A DNA stretch of 64,000 nt from Campylobacter concisus (GCF_002913745.1 NZ_PPCG01000073.1:1-64000), one strand, 5' to 3'; positions 35,385 to 45,923 are shown, counted from the stretch's first letter. Notes: generated by a model from the sequence alone, not told the origin. Program-made: numbers and translations.

Positions 35385-36803
35385 ATGAAGAAAATTTTAA
35401 TAATCGCTGGTGGAGCTTTTGCAAGAAATTTTTTAGATAGACTTCTTGGAGCAAAGTCAAATTTACACCACTATATCGTTGTTTCAAACGAAGATCACAG
35501 CCAAAAGGCAAATTACGAAAATTTCACATTTTATCAGTTTGATCCAACTAGTCTTTCAAAGCTAAAGAGCATAAGCGATGGCTATTTTAGCCAGTTTTGT
35601 ATCGTGAGTGAGAACAAAAATGAAGCGGTTGCTGTTTATGAAAATTTAAGACAGATCAGCACAAAGACTGAGACCATTTTTATGAACTCGTGGGAGCTTG
35701 ATGAAAAGTGCAAGGAGACTTTTGCAAGCGATAAGCACCTAAGCGTGGTTGATATAAGAGATATCGCAGCTTCAAGGCTCATGGACTATCTGCCAGACAT
35801 GCCTGTATATGCTGATAATATCGGCTTTAGCGAGGGCGAGATCATGGAGGTTAAGGTGCCTATTGGCAGCTCATATATGTATCGCCATGTAAGCTCGATC
35901 GCTCAAAAAAGATGGCGGATAGCGCTTATTTACAGGGGTGCTGAGATCATCTTGCCAAAGCCAAATACAATGATCCAGCCAAGCGATATCTTGCTAATCG
36001 TTGGCGATCCAAACGTGCTTCAAAACGTTTATCGCTCGATAAAACGCGAAAGTGGGCAGTTTCCAAGTCCATTTGGCAGCAACATCTACACGCTAATCGA
36101 TATGAGATCAATGAGTAAAGAGCGAGTTAGCAAGCTCATAAAAGATAGTCTATATGTGCATTCAAAGCTAAATAACAAACGCCTTATCTTTAGGGTGATA
36201 AACCCAACTTTGGGCGAAAATTTAGAGACGCTAAAGGCTATCAAAGAGAAAAATATCCTTGTTTTGATGGATTATTTTAACAGCGACAATAAATCGATAA
36301 AAGATGACGTTTTAAAACACGACATCGGACTAATCATAAGCGACGATAGGTACTTTTTTAAATTTCAAAAGTTATTTTATGAGCTTAAAATTCCAGTGCT
36401 AAAAACGGGCAAAATTTTGCTCTCAAAGGTAAAAGAGGGCGTGATACTTGGCGATCAAAGCCAAGAGGTCGAAAATCAATCAGCCGTCATTACAGACTGC
36501 TGCGCGCAGCTTGATTTGGAGATGAGATTTTACTATTTTGATAACAAGCATAGCGACGATGAGGCGCTAAAAGAGCACTTTGAGAGCATTAGCACGCTCT
36601 TTTCAAAGCGCATAAAGATAGAAAATCACAGCCTGAAAAACCCGCTTGTAAAGCTAAAAGGCACAAATGATCTGCTTCATTTTGTGATGTTTACTAAAAA
36701 CGTGGCAAATGGCAGCGCTTTTGCCTTTTTATCGACAAATTTAAATAGACTTTATAAAAAACTAAGCCAAAACGCACAGCTTTTTGTGCCAGTAAGTGAG
36801 TAG
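35385..36803 (+). CDS. Orphan RCK/TrkA-domain protein
   Basis: A 472-residue soluble protein. Residues 1-130 look like a TrkA_N/RCK Rossmann domain (KKILIIAGGAFARNFLDRLLG), residues about 150-220 are a TrkA_C domain (EVKVPIGSSYMYRHVSSI, QPSDILLIVGDPN), and a second Rossmann-like half follows. Transmembrane helices and a pore motif are absent, so it may regulate a separate potassium channel. The glycine pattern differs from the usual GxGxxG, so nucleotide binding is uncertain. It leads into aroB with a 3-nt gap. Confidence 0.85.
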   Translation: MKKILIIAGGAFARNFLDRLLGAKSNLHHYIVVSNEDHSQKANYENFTFYQFDPTSLSKLKSISDGYFSQFCIVSENKNEAVAVYENLRQISTKTETIFMNSWELDEKCKETFASDKHLSVVDIRDIAASRLMDYLPDMPVYADNIGFSEGEIMEVKVPIGSSYMYRHVSSIAQKRWRIALIYRGAEIILPKPNTMIQPSDILLIVGDPNVLQNVYRSIKRESGQFPSPFGSNIYTLIDMRSMSKERVSKLIKDSLYVHSKLNNKRLIFRVINPTLGENLETLKAIKEKNILVLMDYFNSDNKSIKDDVLKHDIGLIISDDRYFFKFQKLFYELKIPVLKTGKILLSKVKEGVILGDQSQEVENQSAVITDCCAQLDLEMRFYYFDNKHSDDEALKEHFESISTLFSKRIKIENHSLKNPLVKLKGTNDLLHFVMFTKNVANGSAFAFLSTNLNRLYKKLSQNAQLFVPVSE

Positions 36804-36806
36804 AAA

Positions 36807-37844
36807 ATGCAGATAAATTTAAACCTTAAGGAAAAGGCGTCAAGCTATAAAATTTATATAAATGAGCTTGAGAGATTAGAGCTAAAGGGCAAGGTCGGCA
36901 TCGTCACAAATGCCAAAGTGGCGGGGCTTCACCTTGAAAAGCTACTTAGCGTTTTAAAGTGCGATGAGAAATTTATCATAAGCGTGCCAGACGGCGAGGA
37001 GTATAAAAATCTTGAGACGATAGAGCAAATTTTAGAGCAGCTTTTTGTTAGTAAATTTGACCGCTCATCTACGCTCATAGCTCTTGGTGGTGGCGTCATC
37101 AGCGATATGACTGGCTTTGCGGCAAGCATATATGAAAGAGGGATAAGCTTTATAAATATCCCAACCACGCTTCTAGCACAAGTCGATGCTAGTGTGGGCG
37201 GAAAAACTGGGGTAAATAACAAATTTGGCAAAAATTTAATTGGCTCATTTTATCAGCCAAAGGCAGTTTTTTGTGAGATAAATTTCTTAAAAACATTGCC
37301 AAAGAGAGAATTTGCAGCTGGTGTGGCTGAGGCTTTAAAGATGGCGATAACCTTTGATAAAGAGATGTTTAACTGGCTAAAGAGCGTAAATTTAGATGAT
37401 GAAAATTTAGCAAAGCTAGTTGAAAAGTCGATAAATTTAAAGGCTAGGGTGGTCGAGCAAGACGAGAAAGAAAAGGGGCTAAGAGCCATCCTAAACTACG
37501 GACACACCTTTGCTCACGTAATCGAAAATGAGACAAACTATAAAGAATTTTTACACGGCGAAGCAGTGGCGATAGGTATGAATATGGCAAATCGCCTAAG
37601 CGTTAGACTGGGTCTCATGAGCGAGGCGCAGGCAGAGGAGATCAAGCAGGTTTTAGAGAAATTTGATCTGCCTGTAAGCTATAAAATAGAAAATGAATAT
37701 GTATTTTACGAGGCGTTTTTTATGGATAAAAAGACAAAAGGCGATAAGATAAATTTCATCATCGCAGATAAAATCGGCAGTGCGTTCATCAAAAATGACG
37801 TCAAAAAAGAGGACGTTTTAGAAACTTTGAGAGAATTTAAATGA
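36807..37844 (+). CDS. aroB: 3-dehydroquinate synthase
   Basis: This 345-residue enzyme performs the second step of the shikimate pathway. NAD-binding and catalytic blocks are present: [58 protein letters not shown], and the zinc ligands in [19 protein letters not shown] and [13 protein letters not shown]. Length is typical. It overlaps the MscS gene by 4 nt. Confidence 0.97.
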   Translation: MQINLNLKEKASSYKIYINELERLELKGKVGIVTNAKVAGLHLEKLLSVLKCDEKFIISVPDGEEYKNLETIEQILEQLFVSKFDRSSTLIALGGGVISDMTGFAASIYERGISFINIPTTLLAQVDASVGGKTGVNNKFGKNLIGSFYQPKAVFCEINFLKTLPKREFAAGVAEALKMAITFDKEMFNWLKSVNLDDENLAKLVEKSINLKARVVEQDEKEKGLRAILNYGHTFAHVIENETNYKEFLHGEAVAIGMNMANRLSVRLGLMSEAQAEEIKQVLEKFDLPVSYKIENEYVFYEAFFMDKKTKGDKINFIIADKIGSAFIKNDVKKEDVLETLREFK

Positions 37845-39430
37845 AAAAGATCCTAGTTTTTCTACTTTTTTGCTTTGCACTTTATGCTGAAGAAAACGCT
37901 ACACTTGAGCAAAATGTCTCACAAAATTTGCAAAATAGCGAGCTTATAAAAGAAATTTCAAACTTAGATAACTCCCTAAAAAACAACATCTGGATCACAA
38001 GATACGCCAACTATAACACCTATCAAAAGCTTCTTGATGAGCTAGAGCAAAATGAAAATGAGCTTAAAAAGCTCGATAAAGGCTCAAAAAGAGGTGGCGA
38101 TCTCATAAAGAGAAGTCAAACTCTAAAAGAGCAGATAAATTTGCTAAAAGAGTATGAGAAAACGCCATTTTCAAATATGCTAGCAGCCCCAGAAATGGAG
38201 ACACCACCTAGGATAAATAGCCCAGTGGCGCTGGTATCTGGCTTTTCATACATCAAAAAGATAAGAAGCGACAAGATCGAATACCAAAGACACATCAAAG
38301 AGCTTGACACCTTGCTTGAGAAGCTTGAGGCAAAAGAGAATTTGCTAAATAGACTAAATTTGATAGATGATAGCGAGCAAAATAGAGCAAGTCTAAATCT
38401 TGCAAAGCAAGAGATAGGCGACTTCAAAGCGGCAAAACAGATCGCTGATACCACTTATAGCGTCTATGAAAAAAGGGCAGATGAAGCGGTAAATATGACG
38501 ACCTCTGACATCAAGGCTCAGTTTTTAAGCATGGGCTACACAGCCATCGTCATCCTTTTAACGATCGGACTAACATTTATCGCTAAATTTATAGTTAAAA
38601 GAACGATCACGGATAACGAGAGATTTTACACGGTCAATAAATTCTTAAACGTGCTAAACATCACCGTTATCATCATAATCCTGCTCTTTTCATACATCGA
38701 AAACGTCACATATCTAGTAACCGTGCTAGGTTTTGCCTCAGCTGGTATCGCTATCGCGATGAAAGATATGTTTATGAGTATGCTTGGCTGGATGGTTATC
38801 ATGTTTGGTGGCACGATCCACGTGGGCGACCGCGTCAGAGTCTATCACGACGGTAGCGAATTTGTGGGCGATGTGATAGACATTTCACTGCTTCGCTTAA
38901 CCGTTTTTGAAGATGTTAGCTACTCAACTTATAAGACAAACCGCCGTGCAGGTAGGATCATCTTTGTGCCAAATAACTACATCTTTACAGACCTCATCGC
39001 AAACTACTCGCACTACGGCATGAAGACCGTTTGGGATGGCATAGATGTCGTGATAAGCTTTGATAGCAATCACAAAAAGGCCGCCTATCTAGCAAAAAAT
39101 ATAGTAAAAAAATATTCAAAAGGCTACACTGATATCGCAAAACGTCAGATGAACAAGCTAAGAAGCCAGTACAGCATCAAAAATCCAAACGTAGAGCCAA
39201 GAATTTATACATTTTTTGAGCCTTACGGCATAAATATCTCATGCTGGTTTATGTCAAACTCATACGCCACGCTCGCTCTTAGAAGCACGATAAGTGCTGA
39301 GATTATAGAGGCATTTTTGGCTCATGATGATATAAAGATAGCTTACCCAACACAAACTATGTTTATAGGCAAAAAAGAAACGCCAAGCGATCACGTAGCT
39401 CACGCTGAGCAAGAGGGCGAAAATATCTAA
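37841..39430 (+). CDS. MscS-family mechanosensitive channel
   Basis: A 529-residue protein with a signal-like N terminus, a periplasmic coiled-coil region (about residues 45-210), and three helices from about 225 to 325. The pore helix and MscS beta domain follow ([23 protein letters not shown], then [12 protein letters not shown] and [18 protein letters not shown]). MscS-type channels release solutes during hypo-osmotic shock. It is larger than E. coli MscS (286) because of the N-terminal domain. The stop overlaps mtaB (TAATG). Confidence 0.93.
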   Translation: MKKILVFLLFCFALYAEENATLEQNVSQNLQNSELIKEISNLDNSLKNNIWITRYANYNTYQKLLDELEQNENELKKLDKGSKRGGDLIKRSQTLKEQINLLKEYEKTPFSNMLAAPEMETPPRINSPVALVSGFSYIKKIRSDKIEYQRHIKELDTLLEKLEAKENLLNRLNLIDDSEQNRASLNLAKQEIGDFKAAKQIADTTYSVYEKRADEAVNMTTSDIKAQFLSMGYTAIVILLTIGLTFIAKFIVKRTITDNERFYTVNKFLNVLNITVIIIILLFSYIENVTYLVTVLGFASAGIAIAMKDMFMSMLGWMVIMFGGTIHVGDRVRVYHDGSEFVGDVIDISLLRLTVFEDVSYSTYKTNRRAGRIIFVPNNYIFTDLIANYSHYGMKTVWDGIDVVISFDSNHKKAAYLAKNIVKKYSKGYTDIAKRQMNKLRSQYSIKNPNVEPRIYTFFEPYGINISCWFMSNSYATLALRSTISAEIIEAFLAHDDIKIAYPTQTMFIGKKETPSDHVAHAEQEGENI

Positions 39431-40668
39431 TGCAAAAGATATTTTTTAAAACATTTGGATGCCGCACAAACATCTATGACACCGAGCTTTTAAAGAGCTA
39501 CATCAAAGACTACGAGATCACAAATGACGAAGAGGTCGCTGATATCGTAGTCATAAACTCATGCACCGTGACAAATTCGGCTGATAGCGGCGTTAGAAAC
39601 TATATAAACGGCGTAAAAAGACGTGGGGCAAAGGTCATACTAACAGGATGTGGCGCGGTTAGTAAGGGCAGGGAGCTTTTTAGTAGCGGCGTCTTTGGCG
39701 TGCTAGGAGCTAGTAAAAAGAGTGATTTAAACGAGCTTTTAAAGCAAGAAAAGCCATTTTTTGAGCTTGGAAATTTAAACTCAGTCGATAAAAACATCGT
39801 TACAAACTACGAAAATCACACAAAGGCCTTTATAAAAATTCAAGAGGGCTGCAACTTTAACTGCAGCTACTGCATCATCCCTTCAGTGCGTGGCAGAGCT
39901 AGGAGCATGGATGAGGCGACGATACTAAAAGAAGCTAGAATTTTAGCTCAAAATGGCTATAATGAGCTCGTTTTAACTGGCACAAACATAGGCAGTTACG
40001 GCAAAGATACAAATAGCTCTCTTGGCAAATTGCTAGCAAATTTAGGCAAAATTTCAGGTATCAGACGCATAAGACTTGGCAGTATCGAGCCAAGCCAGAT
40101 AGATGAGAGCTTTAGAGAAATTTTAAAAGAGGAGTGGCTGGAGCGTCATCTTCACATCGCACTTCAGCACACGAGCGAGGCGATGCTAAAGATCATGCGC
40201 AGGCGAAATAACGCATTTAGCGACCTAGAGCTCTTTAATGAGCTAAGCTCTCTTGGTTTTGCTTTGGGGACTGACTATATAGTGGGTCATCCAGGTGAGA
40301 GTGAAAAAATTTGGGCAGAAGCGGTGGAAAATTTCAAGAAATTTCCTATCACACATCTGCACGCTTTTGTCTATTCGCCTAGGCGTGATACGCACTCAGC
40401 GACGCTAAAGAGCGACGTTAGTGGCGATGTGGCAAAGGCAAGGCTAAAGGTTTTACAAGGCATTGCTTTTAAAAACAATGAAAATTTTAGAAAAAAATAT
40501 AACGAAACTTTAAAAATTTTAGTCGAGCAAAAAAACGGCGACTTTTACGAAGGCTTTGATCAGTTTTACAACAAAGCTAAAATTTCTAGTCAAAACGACA
40601 TAACAAAAGAGTGGTTGGAGGTAAGCGAATATGAAATTAAGCCAGATGCCAATTATGCAAAAATTTAA
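39430..40668 (+). CDS. mtaB: tRNA t6A37 methylthiotransferase MtaB
   Basis: This 412-residue radical SAM enzyme converts t6A to ms2t6A at position 37. Residues 1-115 form the MTTase N-terminal domain with three Cys (FGCRTNIYDTEL, NSCTVTNSAD, LTGCGAVS). The radical SAM motif CNFNCSYCIIPSVRGRARS is at about residues 141-159. The C terminus is short, and a TRAM domain is weak or reduced. Its last 38 nt overlap the FtsH-like gene. Confidence 0.93.
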   Translation: MQKIFFKTFGCRTNIYDTELLKSYIKDYEITNDEEVADIVVINSCTVTNSADSGVRNYINGVKRRGAKVILTGCGAVSKGRELFSSGVFGVLGASKKSDLNELLKQEKPFFELGNLNSVDKNIVTNYENHTKAFIKIQEGCNFNCSYCIIPSVRGRARSMDEATILKEARILAQNGYNELVLTGTNIGSYGKDTNSSLGKLLANLGKISGIRRIRLGSIEPSQIDESFREILKEEWLERHLHIALQHTSEAMLKIMRRRNNAFSDLELFNELSSLGFALGTDYIVGHPGESEKIWAEAVENFKKFPITHLHAFVYSPRRDTHSATLKSDVSGDVAKARLKVLQGIAFKNNENFRKKYNETLKILVEQKNGDFYEGFDQFYNKAKISSQNDITKEWLEVSEYEIKPDANYAKI

Positions 40669-42307
40669 ATTTAACAAGAAAAATATCCTGATAATAGCCG
40701 CTATGGCTCTGATAATTGCGCTACTTTTTGCTGTGAGCAAAGAGCCACGAAACATCACCTACTCGCAATATATGCAACTAATGGATGGAAATTTCATCGA
40801 TAAAGCGGTCATCGACGAAGATGAGGTCATCCTCTATGCGCAAAATAACCGCTTTGCCATCATAAAAGAGGGCATAGACATAAAAGAACTCATCAAAAAG
40901 GTCCCAGTCGAGCGAAGCGTGCAATATATCACGCCAGGCATGGTTTGGGGGAGCATCATTTTTGTTTGTCTTGTGCTTTGGTATGCATATATTTTTAGGG
41001 CTATCAAGAAAAAAGAGGAGAGCCTTTTAAGCAAAAAGGACGGCGCTTTTGAGATAGAAAGCGTGCTAAATCAAAATGCGATGCCAGTCATCTCAAATGT
41101 GAGATTTAGCGATGTGGCTGGCATTAGTGAGGTCAAAAGCGAGCTTAGCGAGATAGTTGATTTTCTTAAAAATCCGCAAAAATATAGAAATTTTGGTATC
41201 AAAATGCCAAAAGGCGTGCTAATGATCGGCCCTCCAGGAGTTGGTAAGACGCTTGTGGCAAAGGCAGTCGCTGGCGAGGCAAATGTGCCGTTTTTTTATC
41301 AAAATGGCGCAAGCTTTGTGCAAATTTACGTCGGCATGGGCGCAAAAAGAGTTAGAGAGCTCTTTAGTAGGGCAAAGTCTTACGCACCATCAATCATCTT
41401 TATCGACGAGATAGACGCTGTCGGCAAGAGCAGGGGTGGCACTAGAAACGACGAGCGAGAAGCCACGCTTAATCAGCTGCTAACCGAGATGGACGGCTTT
41501 GAAGATAACTCAGGCGTCATCGTCATAGCTGCAACAAATAGGATCGAGATGATCGACGAGGCGCTACTTAGATCAGGGCGCTTTGATAGGCGTATATTTT
41601 TATCAATGCCTGATTATAACGACAGGGTGGCGATCCTAAACACATATCTAAGAGATAAAAACTGCGAAGTGTCAGCCGAGGATATCGCTAGAATGAGCAT
41701 TGGCTTTTCTGGTGCGGCACTTAGCACGCTTGTAAATGAAGCAGCGATAAACGCTCTAAGAAACGGCGAAAGCGTGCTTAGAATGAGGGATTTTGAGGCT
41801 GTTTTAAACAAGGTCTTGCTCGGCAAGAAAAAGGTGCTAAGCTACAGCGAGAGCGAGAAGAAAATTCAAGCCATCTACCAAGGTGCAAAGGCGCTAAGTG
41901 CTTACTGGTTTGATGTGAAATTTGAAAAAATTTCGCTCATTGAAGACCGCTTTATGGCGACTGAGCAAGAGATCGAGTCAAAGTCACAGATGCTCTCACG
42001 CATAAAGGTTTTAATCTCTGGCATGTGCAAGCTCGAGATAGATGAGAACGACATCTTTTCAAACTCAAGCAACGATCTAAATTTGGCAAAAGAGATCGCT
42101 TCAAAGATGGTTTATGAGTATGGCATGGGAAATTCTTTCGTGCCAAATCCAAACGATGTGGAAGAAATTTTAAAACAAGCAAAAGATGAGATAATCTCAT
42201 TTTTAAAGGGCACAAACGAGCAAATCGCAAGGATAAGCTCATATCTGCTTGCTTATGAGAGCGTAGATAAAGAGACGCTTGCTAAAATTTTAAATGAAAA
42301 CTACTAA
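40631..42307 (+). CDS. FtsH-like AAA protein with inactivated protease domain
   Basis: A 558-residue FtsH paralogue. Two transmembrane helices (about 18-36 and 96-117) flank a periplasmic domain. The AAA module looks active: Walker A GPPGVGKT near 199-206, pore loop IYVGMG, Walker B IIFIDEID near 255-262, and SRH with LRSGRFDRR. The zinc-protease motif HExxH is gone: the aligned stretch reads YQGAK (416-420), so both His ligands and the catalytic Glu are missing, although the third-ligand region SNDL (480-483) remains. It is probably an unfoldase or chaperone, or a partner of true FtsH. GGAGG at 40617-40621 supports this start. Confidence 0.92.
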   Translation: MKLSQMPIMQKFKFNKKNILIIAAMALIIALLFAVSKEPRNITYSQYMQLMDGNFIDKAVIDEDEVILYAQNNRFAIIKEGIDIKELIKKVPVERSVQYITPGMVWGSIIFVCLVLWYAYIFRAIKKKEESLLSKKDGAFEIESVLNQNAMPVISNVRFSDVAGISEVKSELSEIVDFLKNPQKYRNFGIKMPKGVLMIGPPGVGKTLVAKAVAGEANVPFFYQNGASFVQIYVGMGAKRVRELFSRAKSYAPSIIFIDEIDAVGKSRGGTRNDEREATLNQLLTEMDGFEDNSGVIVIAATNRIEMIDEALLRSGRFDRRIFLSMPDYNDRVAILNTYLRDKNCEVSAEDIARMSIGFSGAALSTLVNEAAINALRNGESVLRMRDFEAVLNKVLLGKKKVLSYSESEKKIQAIYQGAKALSAYWFDVKFEKISLIEDRFMATEQEIESKSQMLSRIKVLISGMCKLEIDENDIFSNSSNDLNLAKEIASKMVYEYGMGNSFVPNPNDVEEILKQAKDEIISFLKGTNEQIARISSYLLAYESVDKETLAKILNENY

Positions 42308-42320
42308 TAAAGGAGAAAAA

Positions 42321-42860
42321 ATGAAAGCAAAAATAGGAATTCTAACTATGTCAGATCGCGCAAGCGAAGGCACATACGAGGATAAATCAGGCCCAGCGAT
42401 TAAAGAGGTGCTTGACGGCTGGATAGTAAGCGAGAGAGAGTATTTTTACGAGGTGATCCCTGATGAGCTTGATCTCATAAAAGAGAGGCTCGTGCACATG
42501 ATAGATGTGCTAGGATGCGACCTTGTACTAACGACTGGAGGCACAGGACCAGCAGTGAGAGATGTCACCCCAGAGGCTACTGAGGCAGTTTGCGAGAAGA
42601 TGATGCCAGGCTTTGGCGAGCTAATGAGAGCTGCAAGCTTGCAATACGTCCCAACAGCGATCCTATCACGCCAAACAGCAGGCATAAGAGGCCATGCGCT
42701 CATCATAAATTTACCAGGACAGCCAAAGGCGATAAAAGAGTGCTTAGAGCCGGTATTTCCAGCGGTGCCATACTGCATTGATCTTATAGAGGGTGCGTTT
42801 ATCGAGACTGATGAAAATGTGATGAAAGTTTTCCGTCCAAAACAAAAGAAAATCTCTTAA
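42321..42860 (+). CDS. mogA: Molybdopterin adenylyltransferase MogA
   Basis: This 179-residue enzyme adenylates molybdopterin before molybdenum insertion by MoeA. Diagnostic segments are GILTMSDRASEGTYEDKSGPAI, DLVLTTGGTGPAVRDVTPEAT (residues about 67-87) and INLPGQPKAIKECL. ATG 42321 has AAAGGAG 6 nt upstream and is preferred to the in-frame ATG at 42294 that overlaps the FtsH-like gene. It ends the operon; moeA is elsewhere in the window. Confidence 0.96.
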   Translation: MKAKIGILTMSDRASEGTYEDKSGPAIKEVLDGWIVSEREYFYEVIPDELDLIKERLVHMIDVLGCDLVLTTGGTGPAVRDVTPEATEAVCEKMMPGFGELMRAASLQYVPTAILSRQTAGIRGHALIINLPGQPKAIKECLEPVFPAVPYCIDLIEGAFIETDENVMKVFRPKQKKIS

Positions 42861-42878
42861 ATTTAATTCACAGTAGAG

Positions 42879-42926
42879 CCTAAATTTAAGCTAGCCATCT
42901 TTGGTGGTAGTCAAATTTAGGTTTTT
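42879..42926 (+). terminator. Terminator after mogA
   Basis: CCTAAATTT (42879-42887) pairs with AAATTTAGG (42913-42921), followed by five T. The loop is long (25 nt), so efficiency is uncertain, but it lies 19 nt after the mogA stop. Confidence 0.5.
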
Positions 42927-43358
42927 ACTTACTATTTTAAATTTATATATTCAAATTTAACTGCAAATAATAAAATTTAGTAGAACATTGCAATAACCAA
43001 CGATGATAGGCTGGCTGGCGCACTAAGTGGAAAAAGCTATATTTTTGGAAGTGCTAAATTTATGCAAGTGTTTTTAGTAAAACAGATCGCCACATCAGTG
43101 ATAAATTTAGCAAATAATATATGTATGTGAAATTTGCTATTTTGCACTTTGCTAATGTCAAATTTTACAAAAAATAGGGCAGGTTTTTCGGTAAAAACTG
43201 CAAAATTTAGAGCAAATTTTAAATTTGATAAAACTCTAAATTTATACAAAAAAAGATGATGAAATAAGCTAGAGTTGCAAAGCAATGTTTAATAAATTTA
43301 ATAAAAGAAAATTTAAAAGGCAAGCTCCATTAGCTAAAATTAGATCAAATTTGCCAAA
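42927..43358. other. Gene-free AT-rich stretch between mogA and thiE
   Basis: No convincing gene is seen. The one open frame here (43037-43285, minus, 82 codons) has strongly AT-driven composition, no ribosome binding site and no recognisable protein features. Nothing resembles a tRNA, riboswitch or mobile element. Confidence 0.6.
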
Positions 43359-43392
43359 TTTGCATAAAATAATATGTAAAATTTTATGCAAA
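43359..43392 (-). terminator. Inverted repeat at the end of the thi operon
   Basis: TTTGCATAAAAT (43359-43370) and ATTTTATGCAAA (43381-43392) form a perfect 12-bp stem with a 10-nt loop, 6 nt beyond the thiE stop. Only a short T-run follows on the minus strand, so it may act as a terminator or as 3'-end protection. Confidence 0.5.
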
Positions 43393-43397
43393 TAAAG

Positions 43398-44018
43398 CTA
43401 AATTTGCTCGTTTTTGCTCTTTGTTATCTTTTTTATAAGCTCCATATCGCCGTTCATTGCTAAACTCATAAAGCAAATGCCGTTTGCGCCAGCTTTTATG
43501 GCCTCTTTGTAGTTTTTGTTGTCTAGTCCGCCAAGTGCGTAAATTTCTTTATCAAAACTTTTTAGCTCGCTTATAAAATTTACTCCTTTTGGCTCTAAGC
43601 CCGCCTTGCAAGAGGTGGCAAATATATGAGAAGCAACGAGTACATCGGCGATTGAGGCTGAAATTTTAGCTTGCTCTAGGTCGTGAGCTGGGGCGTAAAT
43701 TTTAGCTGTTTTTCTAAATTCATCTAAAAAAACGCCGTGATTTTTAAAAAATTCAAGCTGTGCCGAAGTGAGCCAAAAATCGCTCTTTAGCTTGCAAGCT
43801 ACGTCAAAAAATTGATTAATGATAAATTTCTTGCGGTAGTTTTCACAAATTTGAGCCACAACCCTAGCAAGATCATAAAAATTAGCCTCGTTTAGCCCCT
43901 TTGCACGAAGCAAAATTTCATCCACGCCAGCCTTGCAAAGTAGCTCTATCCTCTTTAAAAAATCATCGCCCTCATAGCTTTCAAAGTCGGCCACGCAGAG
44001 AATTTTAAACATAGACAT
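43398..44018 (-). CDS. thiE: ThiE/TenI-like protein, catalytic residues not conserved
   Basis: A 206-residue TIM-barrel protein at the ThiE position of the thiamin operon. Some ThiE/TenI features survive: LLRAKGL (Arg-38, Lys-40) and ALGGLDNKN near the C terminus. The NDR/NDD segment, whose Asp binds magnesium in ThiE, reads IINQFF, and the usual GxHLGQxD reads FWLTSAQLEF. It may have lost thiamin-phosphate synthase activity or work like TenI. It overlaps thiH by 14 nt. ATG 44012 is an alternative start. Confidence 0.82.
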   Translation of the reverse strand: MSMFKILCVADFESYEGDDFLKRIELLCKAGVDEILLRAKGLNEANFYDLARVVAQICENYRKKFIINQFFDVACKLKSDFWLTSAQLEFFKNHGVFLDEFRKTAKIYAPAHDLEQAKISASIADVLVASHIFATSCKAGLEPKGVNFISELKSFDKEIYALGGLDNKNYKEAIKAGANGICFMSLAMNGDMELIKKITKSKNEQI

Positions 44019-45159
44019 ACTCGCTCATCAAGGGCTCTAGGCCGTTTGCTTTTATCATTGCTTTTATCTCATCCACGCTTCTGCCATCACTTATCTCAAA
44101 CTGCTCGTCGCCCTTTTTCTCTTCGCCGTGAGCGCCGATGCTTACTTTTACGCCAGCGCTTATCTTATTTGCGGCGATCTTTACGGCGTTATCGCGAAAT
44201 TTCGCCTTTTCTCTGGTCGAGATCGTTATGCTAGCTGTTGGCATGAAAATTCTATAAGCGCAGATCACTTGTAAAAGCTCGCGCTCGCCAACGTCGCGTG
44301 GGTTGATGCGGTCGTTATTTATGATAGGGCGAAGTCTTGGGCATGAAAACGCGATCTCGGCGTGCGGATACTTTTTTTGAACTAAGCTTGCGTGAAGTGC
44401 CGTAGCAAAGGCGTCAAGTCTAAAGTCATCTATGCCAAGAAGTGCGGCAAAACCGACTCCTCTCATGCCTCCAAGAAGCGCTCGCTCTTGCGCATTTAAG
44501 CGGTATGGGAAAATTCTTTTATTGCCACCAAGGTGGATTTTTTCATATTTTGTGGGATTGTAGGTCTCTTGAAAGACGGTCACGTAGTCTGCGCCACTTT
44601 TGTGAAGCAGGGCGTAGCCATCTGAATTTAATGGGTAAATTTCAACCCCAACGACTTTAAAAAATTTCTTTGCCAAAGCGCAGGCATTTGCGATGTAAGC
44701 GACACTTGAGTTAGTCTCGCTCTCGCCAGTTAGGATCAAAATTTCTTCTAAGCCACTCTTTGAAATTTCTCTTAACTCCCTTGTGATCTCTTCGTCGCTT
44801 AGCTTTGCTCTTTTTATATTATTTTTAGCGTTAAAACCGCAATAAACACAGAGGTTATCGCAGTAGTTTGCTATGTAAAGCGGGGTAAAAAGCGTGATGT
44901 TTGAGCCAAAATTTGCCCTTGTCTTTGCCTGAGCTAGTTGGGCTATTTGCTCTAAAAATGGCGCTGCAGCAGGCGAGAGCAGGGCTTTTAAATTTTCAAG
45001 TGAGCAGTGCTTTGCATTAAGAGCTGCTTTTACGTCAGCCTCGCTGTAAATTTCTGGCTTATAGTTCGCTCGCTCTTTTAAAATTTCATCCATGATCTCA
45101 CTGCCAACATCCTGCATGTGAGGTAGTAGCTGCATGTGGTCGGTTCTAGTAAATTTCAT
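44005..45159 (-). CDS. thiH: 2-iminoacetate synthase ThiH (radical SAM)
   Basis: This 384-residue enzyme cleaves tyrosine to dehydroglycine and p-cresol for thiazole formation. The radical SAM site is CDNLCVYCGFNAKN (CX3CX2C, about residues 98-111), preceded by FTPLYIANY. Later family blocks are LILTGESETNSSVAYI, GVEIYPLNSDGYALL and VFQETYNPTKYEKIH. An anaerobic-type thiazole pathway using tyrosine is implied; ThiO is not seen here. It is coupled to thiG. Confidence 0.96.
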   Translation of the reverse strand: MKFTRTDHMQLLPHMQDVGSEIMDEILKERANYKPEIYSEADVKAALNAKHCSLENLKALLSPAAAPFLEQIAQLAQAKTRANFGSNITLFTPLYIANYCDNLCVYCGFNAKNNIKRAKLSDEEITRELREISKSGLEEILILTGESETNSSVAYIANACALAKKFFKVVGVEIYPLNSDGYALLHKSGADYVTVFQETYNPTKYEKIHLGGNKRIFPYRLNAQERALLGGMRGVGFAALLGIDDFRLDAFATALHASLVQKKYPHAEIAFSCPRLRPIINNDRINPRDVGERELLQVICAYRIFMPTASITISTREKAKFRDNAVKIAANKISAGVKVSIGAHGEEKKGDEQFEISDGRSVDEIKAMIKANGLEPLMSEYVYV

Positions 45160-45923
45160 CAGTCTAAAAATCCAGTGAGCGGTGATGAGGCGTTTGCACT
45201 TTTGCTCTTTGCGCCAAGGCCTGCTAGATAGGCGTTGCGACCAGCGATGATCGCCTCTTTGAAAGCTCTTGCCATGAGCGGGATATTTTTAGATGAGGCG
45301 ATGGCTGTGTTTGCCATGATCGCAGCTGCTCCCATCTCCATCGCTTCGCACGCTTGTGATGGCCTACCTATGCCAGCATCAACGATGATTTGCGTATCAA
45401 GCTCGTTTATCAAAATTTCAATGATATCTTTAAAAACTAGCCCTTGGTTTGAGCCAATGGGCGCAGCTAGAGGCATTATACAGCTTGCTCCTGCGCTTAG
45501 CATCGCTCTTGCGGCATTTAGATCAGGGAACATATATGGCATTGGCACAAAGCCGTCATTTGCCAAAGCTTCGCACGCTTTTATCGTTTCGGCGTTGTCT
45601 GGAAAGAGAAATTTAGAGTCAGTTATGATCTCTATCTTAACAAGCTCGCCGCATCCAAGCTCACGTGCAAGCTGTGCGATACGAACGGCCTCTTTGGCAT
45701 TTCTAGCGCCACTTGTGTTTGGCAAAAGCGTCACGCCTTTTGGAATAAAGTCAAGTATATTTCGCTCTTTGCTCTCGTTTATGCGCCTAAGAGCAAGGGT
45801 TAGAATTTGCGCTCCAGCTTCGTTTATGGCTGAGTCGATGAGCTCGTGCGAATACTTGCCAGAGCCAAGGATAAAGCGGCTTTGAAACTCCTTACCGCCA
45901 AGGATCAAACTATCACTTTGCAC
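45159..45923 (-). CDS. thiG: Thiazole synthase ThiG
   Basis: This 254-residue TIM-barrel enzyme forms the thiazole phosphate ring from deoxyxylulose phosphate, dehydroglycine and ThiS thiocarboxylate. It has [63 protein letters not shown]-type sequence, with the Schiff-base Lys expected in the VKIEI segment. Length is standard. It abuts thiF and thiH with no gaps. Confidence 0.97.
   Translation of the reverse strand: MQSDSLILGGKEFQSRFILGSGKYSHELIDSAINEAGAQILTLALRRINESKERNILDFIPKGVTLLPNTSGARNAKEAVRIAQLARELGCGELVKIEIITDSKFLFPDNAETIKACEALANDGFVPMPYMFPDLNAARAMLSAGASCIMPLAAPIGSNQGLVFKDIIEILINELDTQIIVDAGIGRPSQACEAMEMGAAAIMANTAIASSKNIPLMARAFKEAIIAGRNAYLAGLGAKSKSANASSPLTGFLD

Noticed and set aside
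43037-43285. 82-codon open frame on the minus strand in the mogA-thiE gap
   Set aside because: Composition is purely AT-driven, there is no ribosome binding site, and no domain or signal is recognisable.
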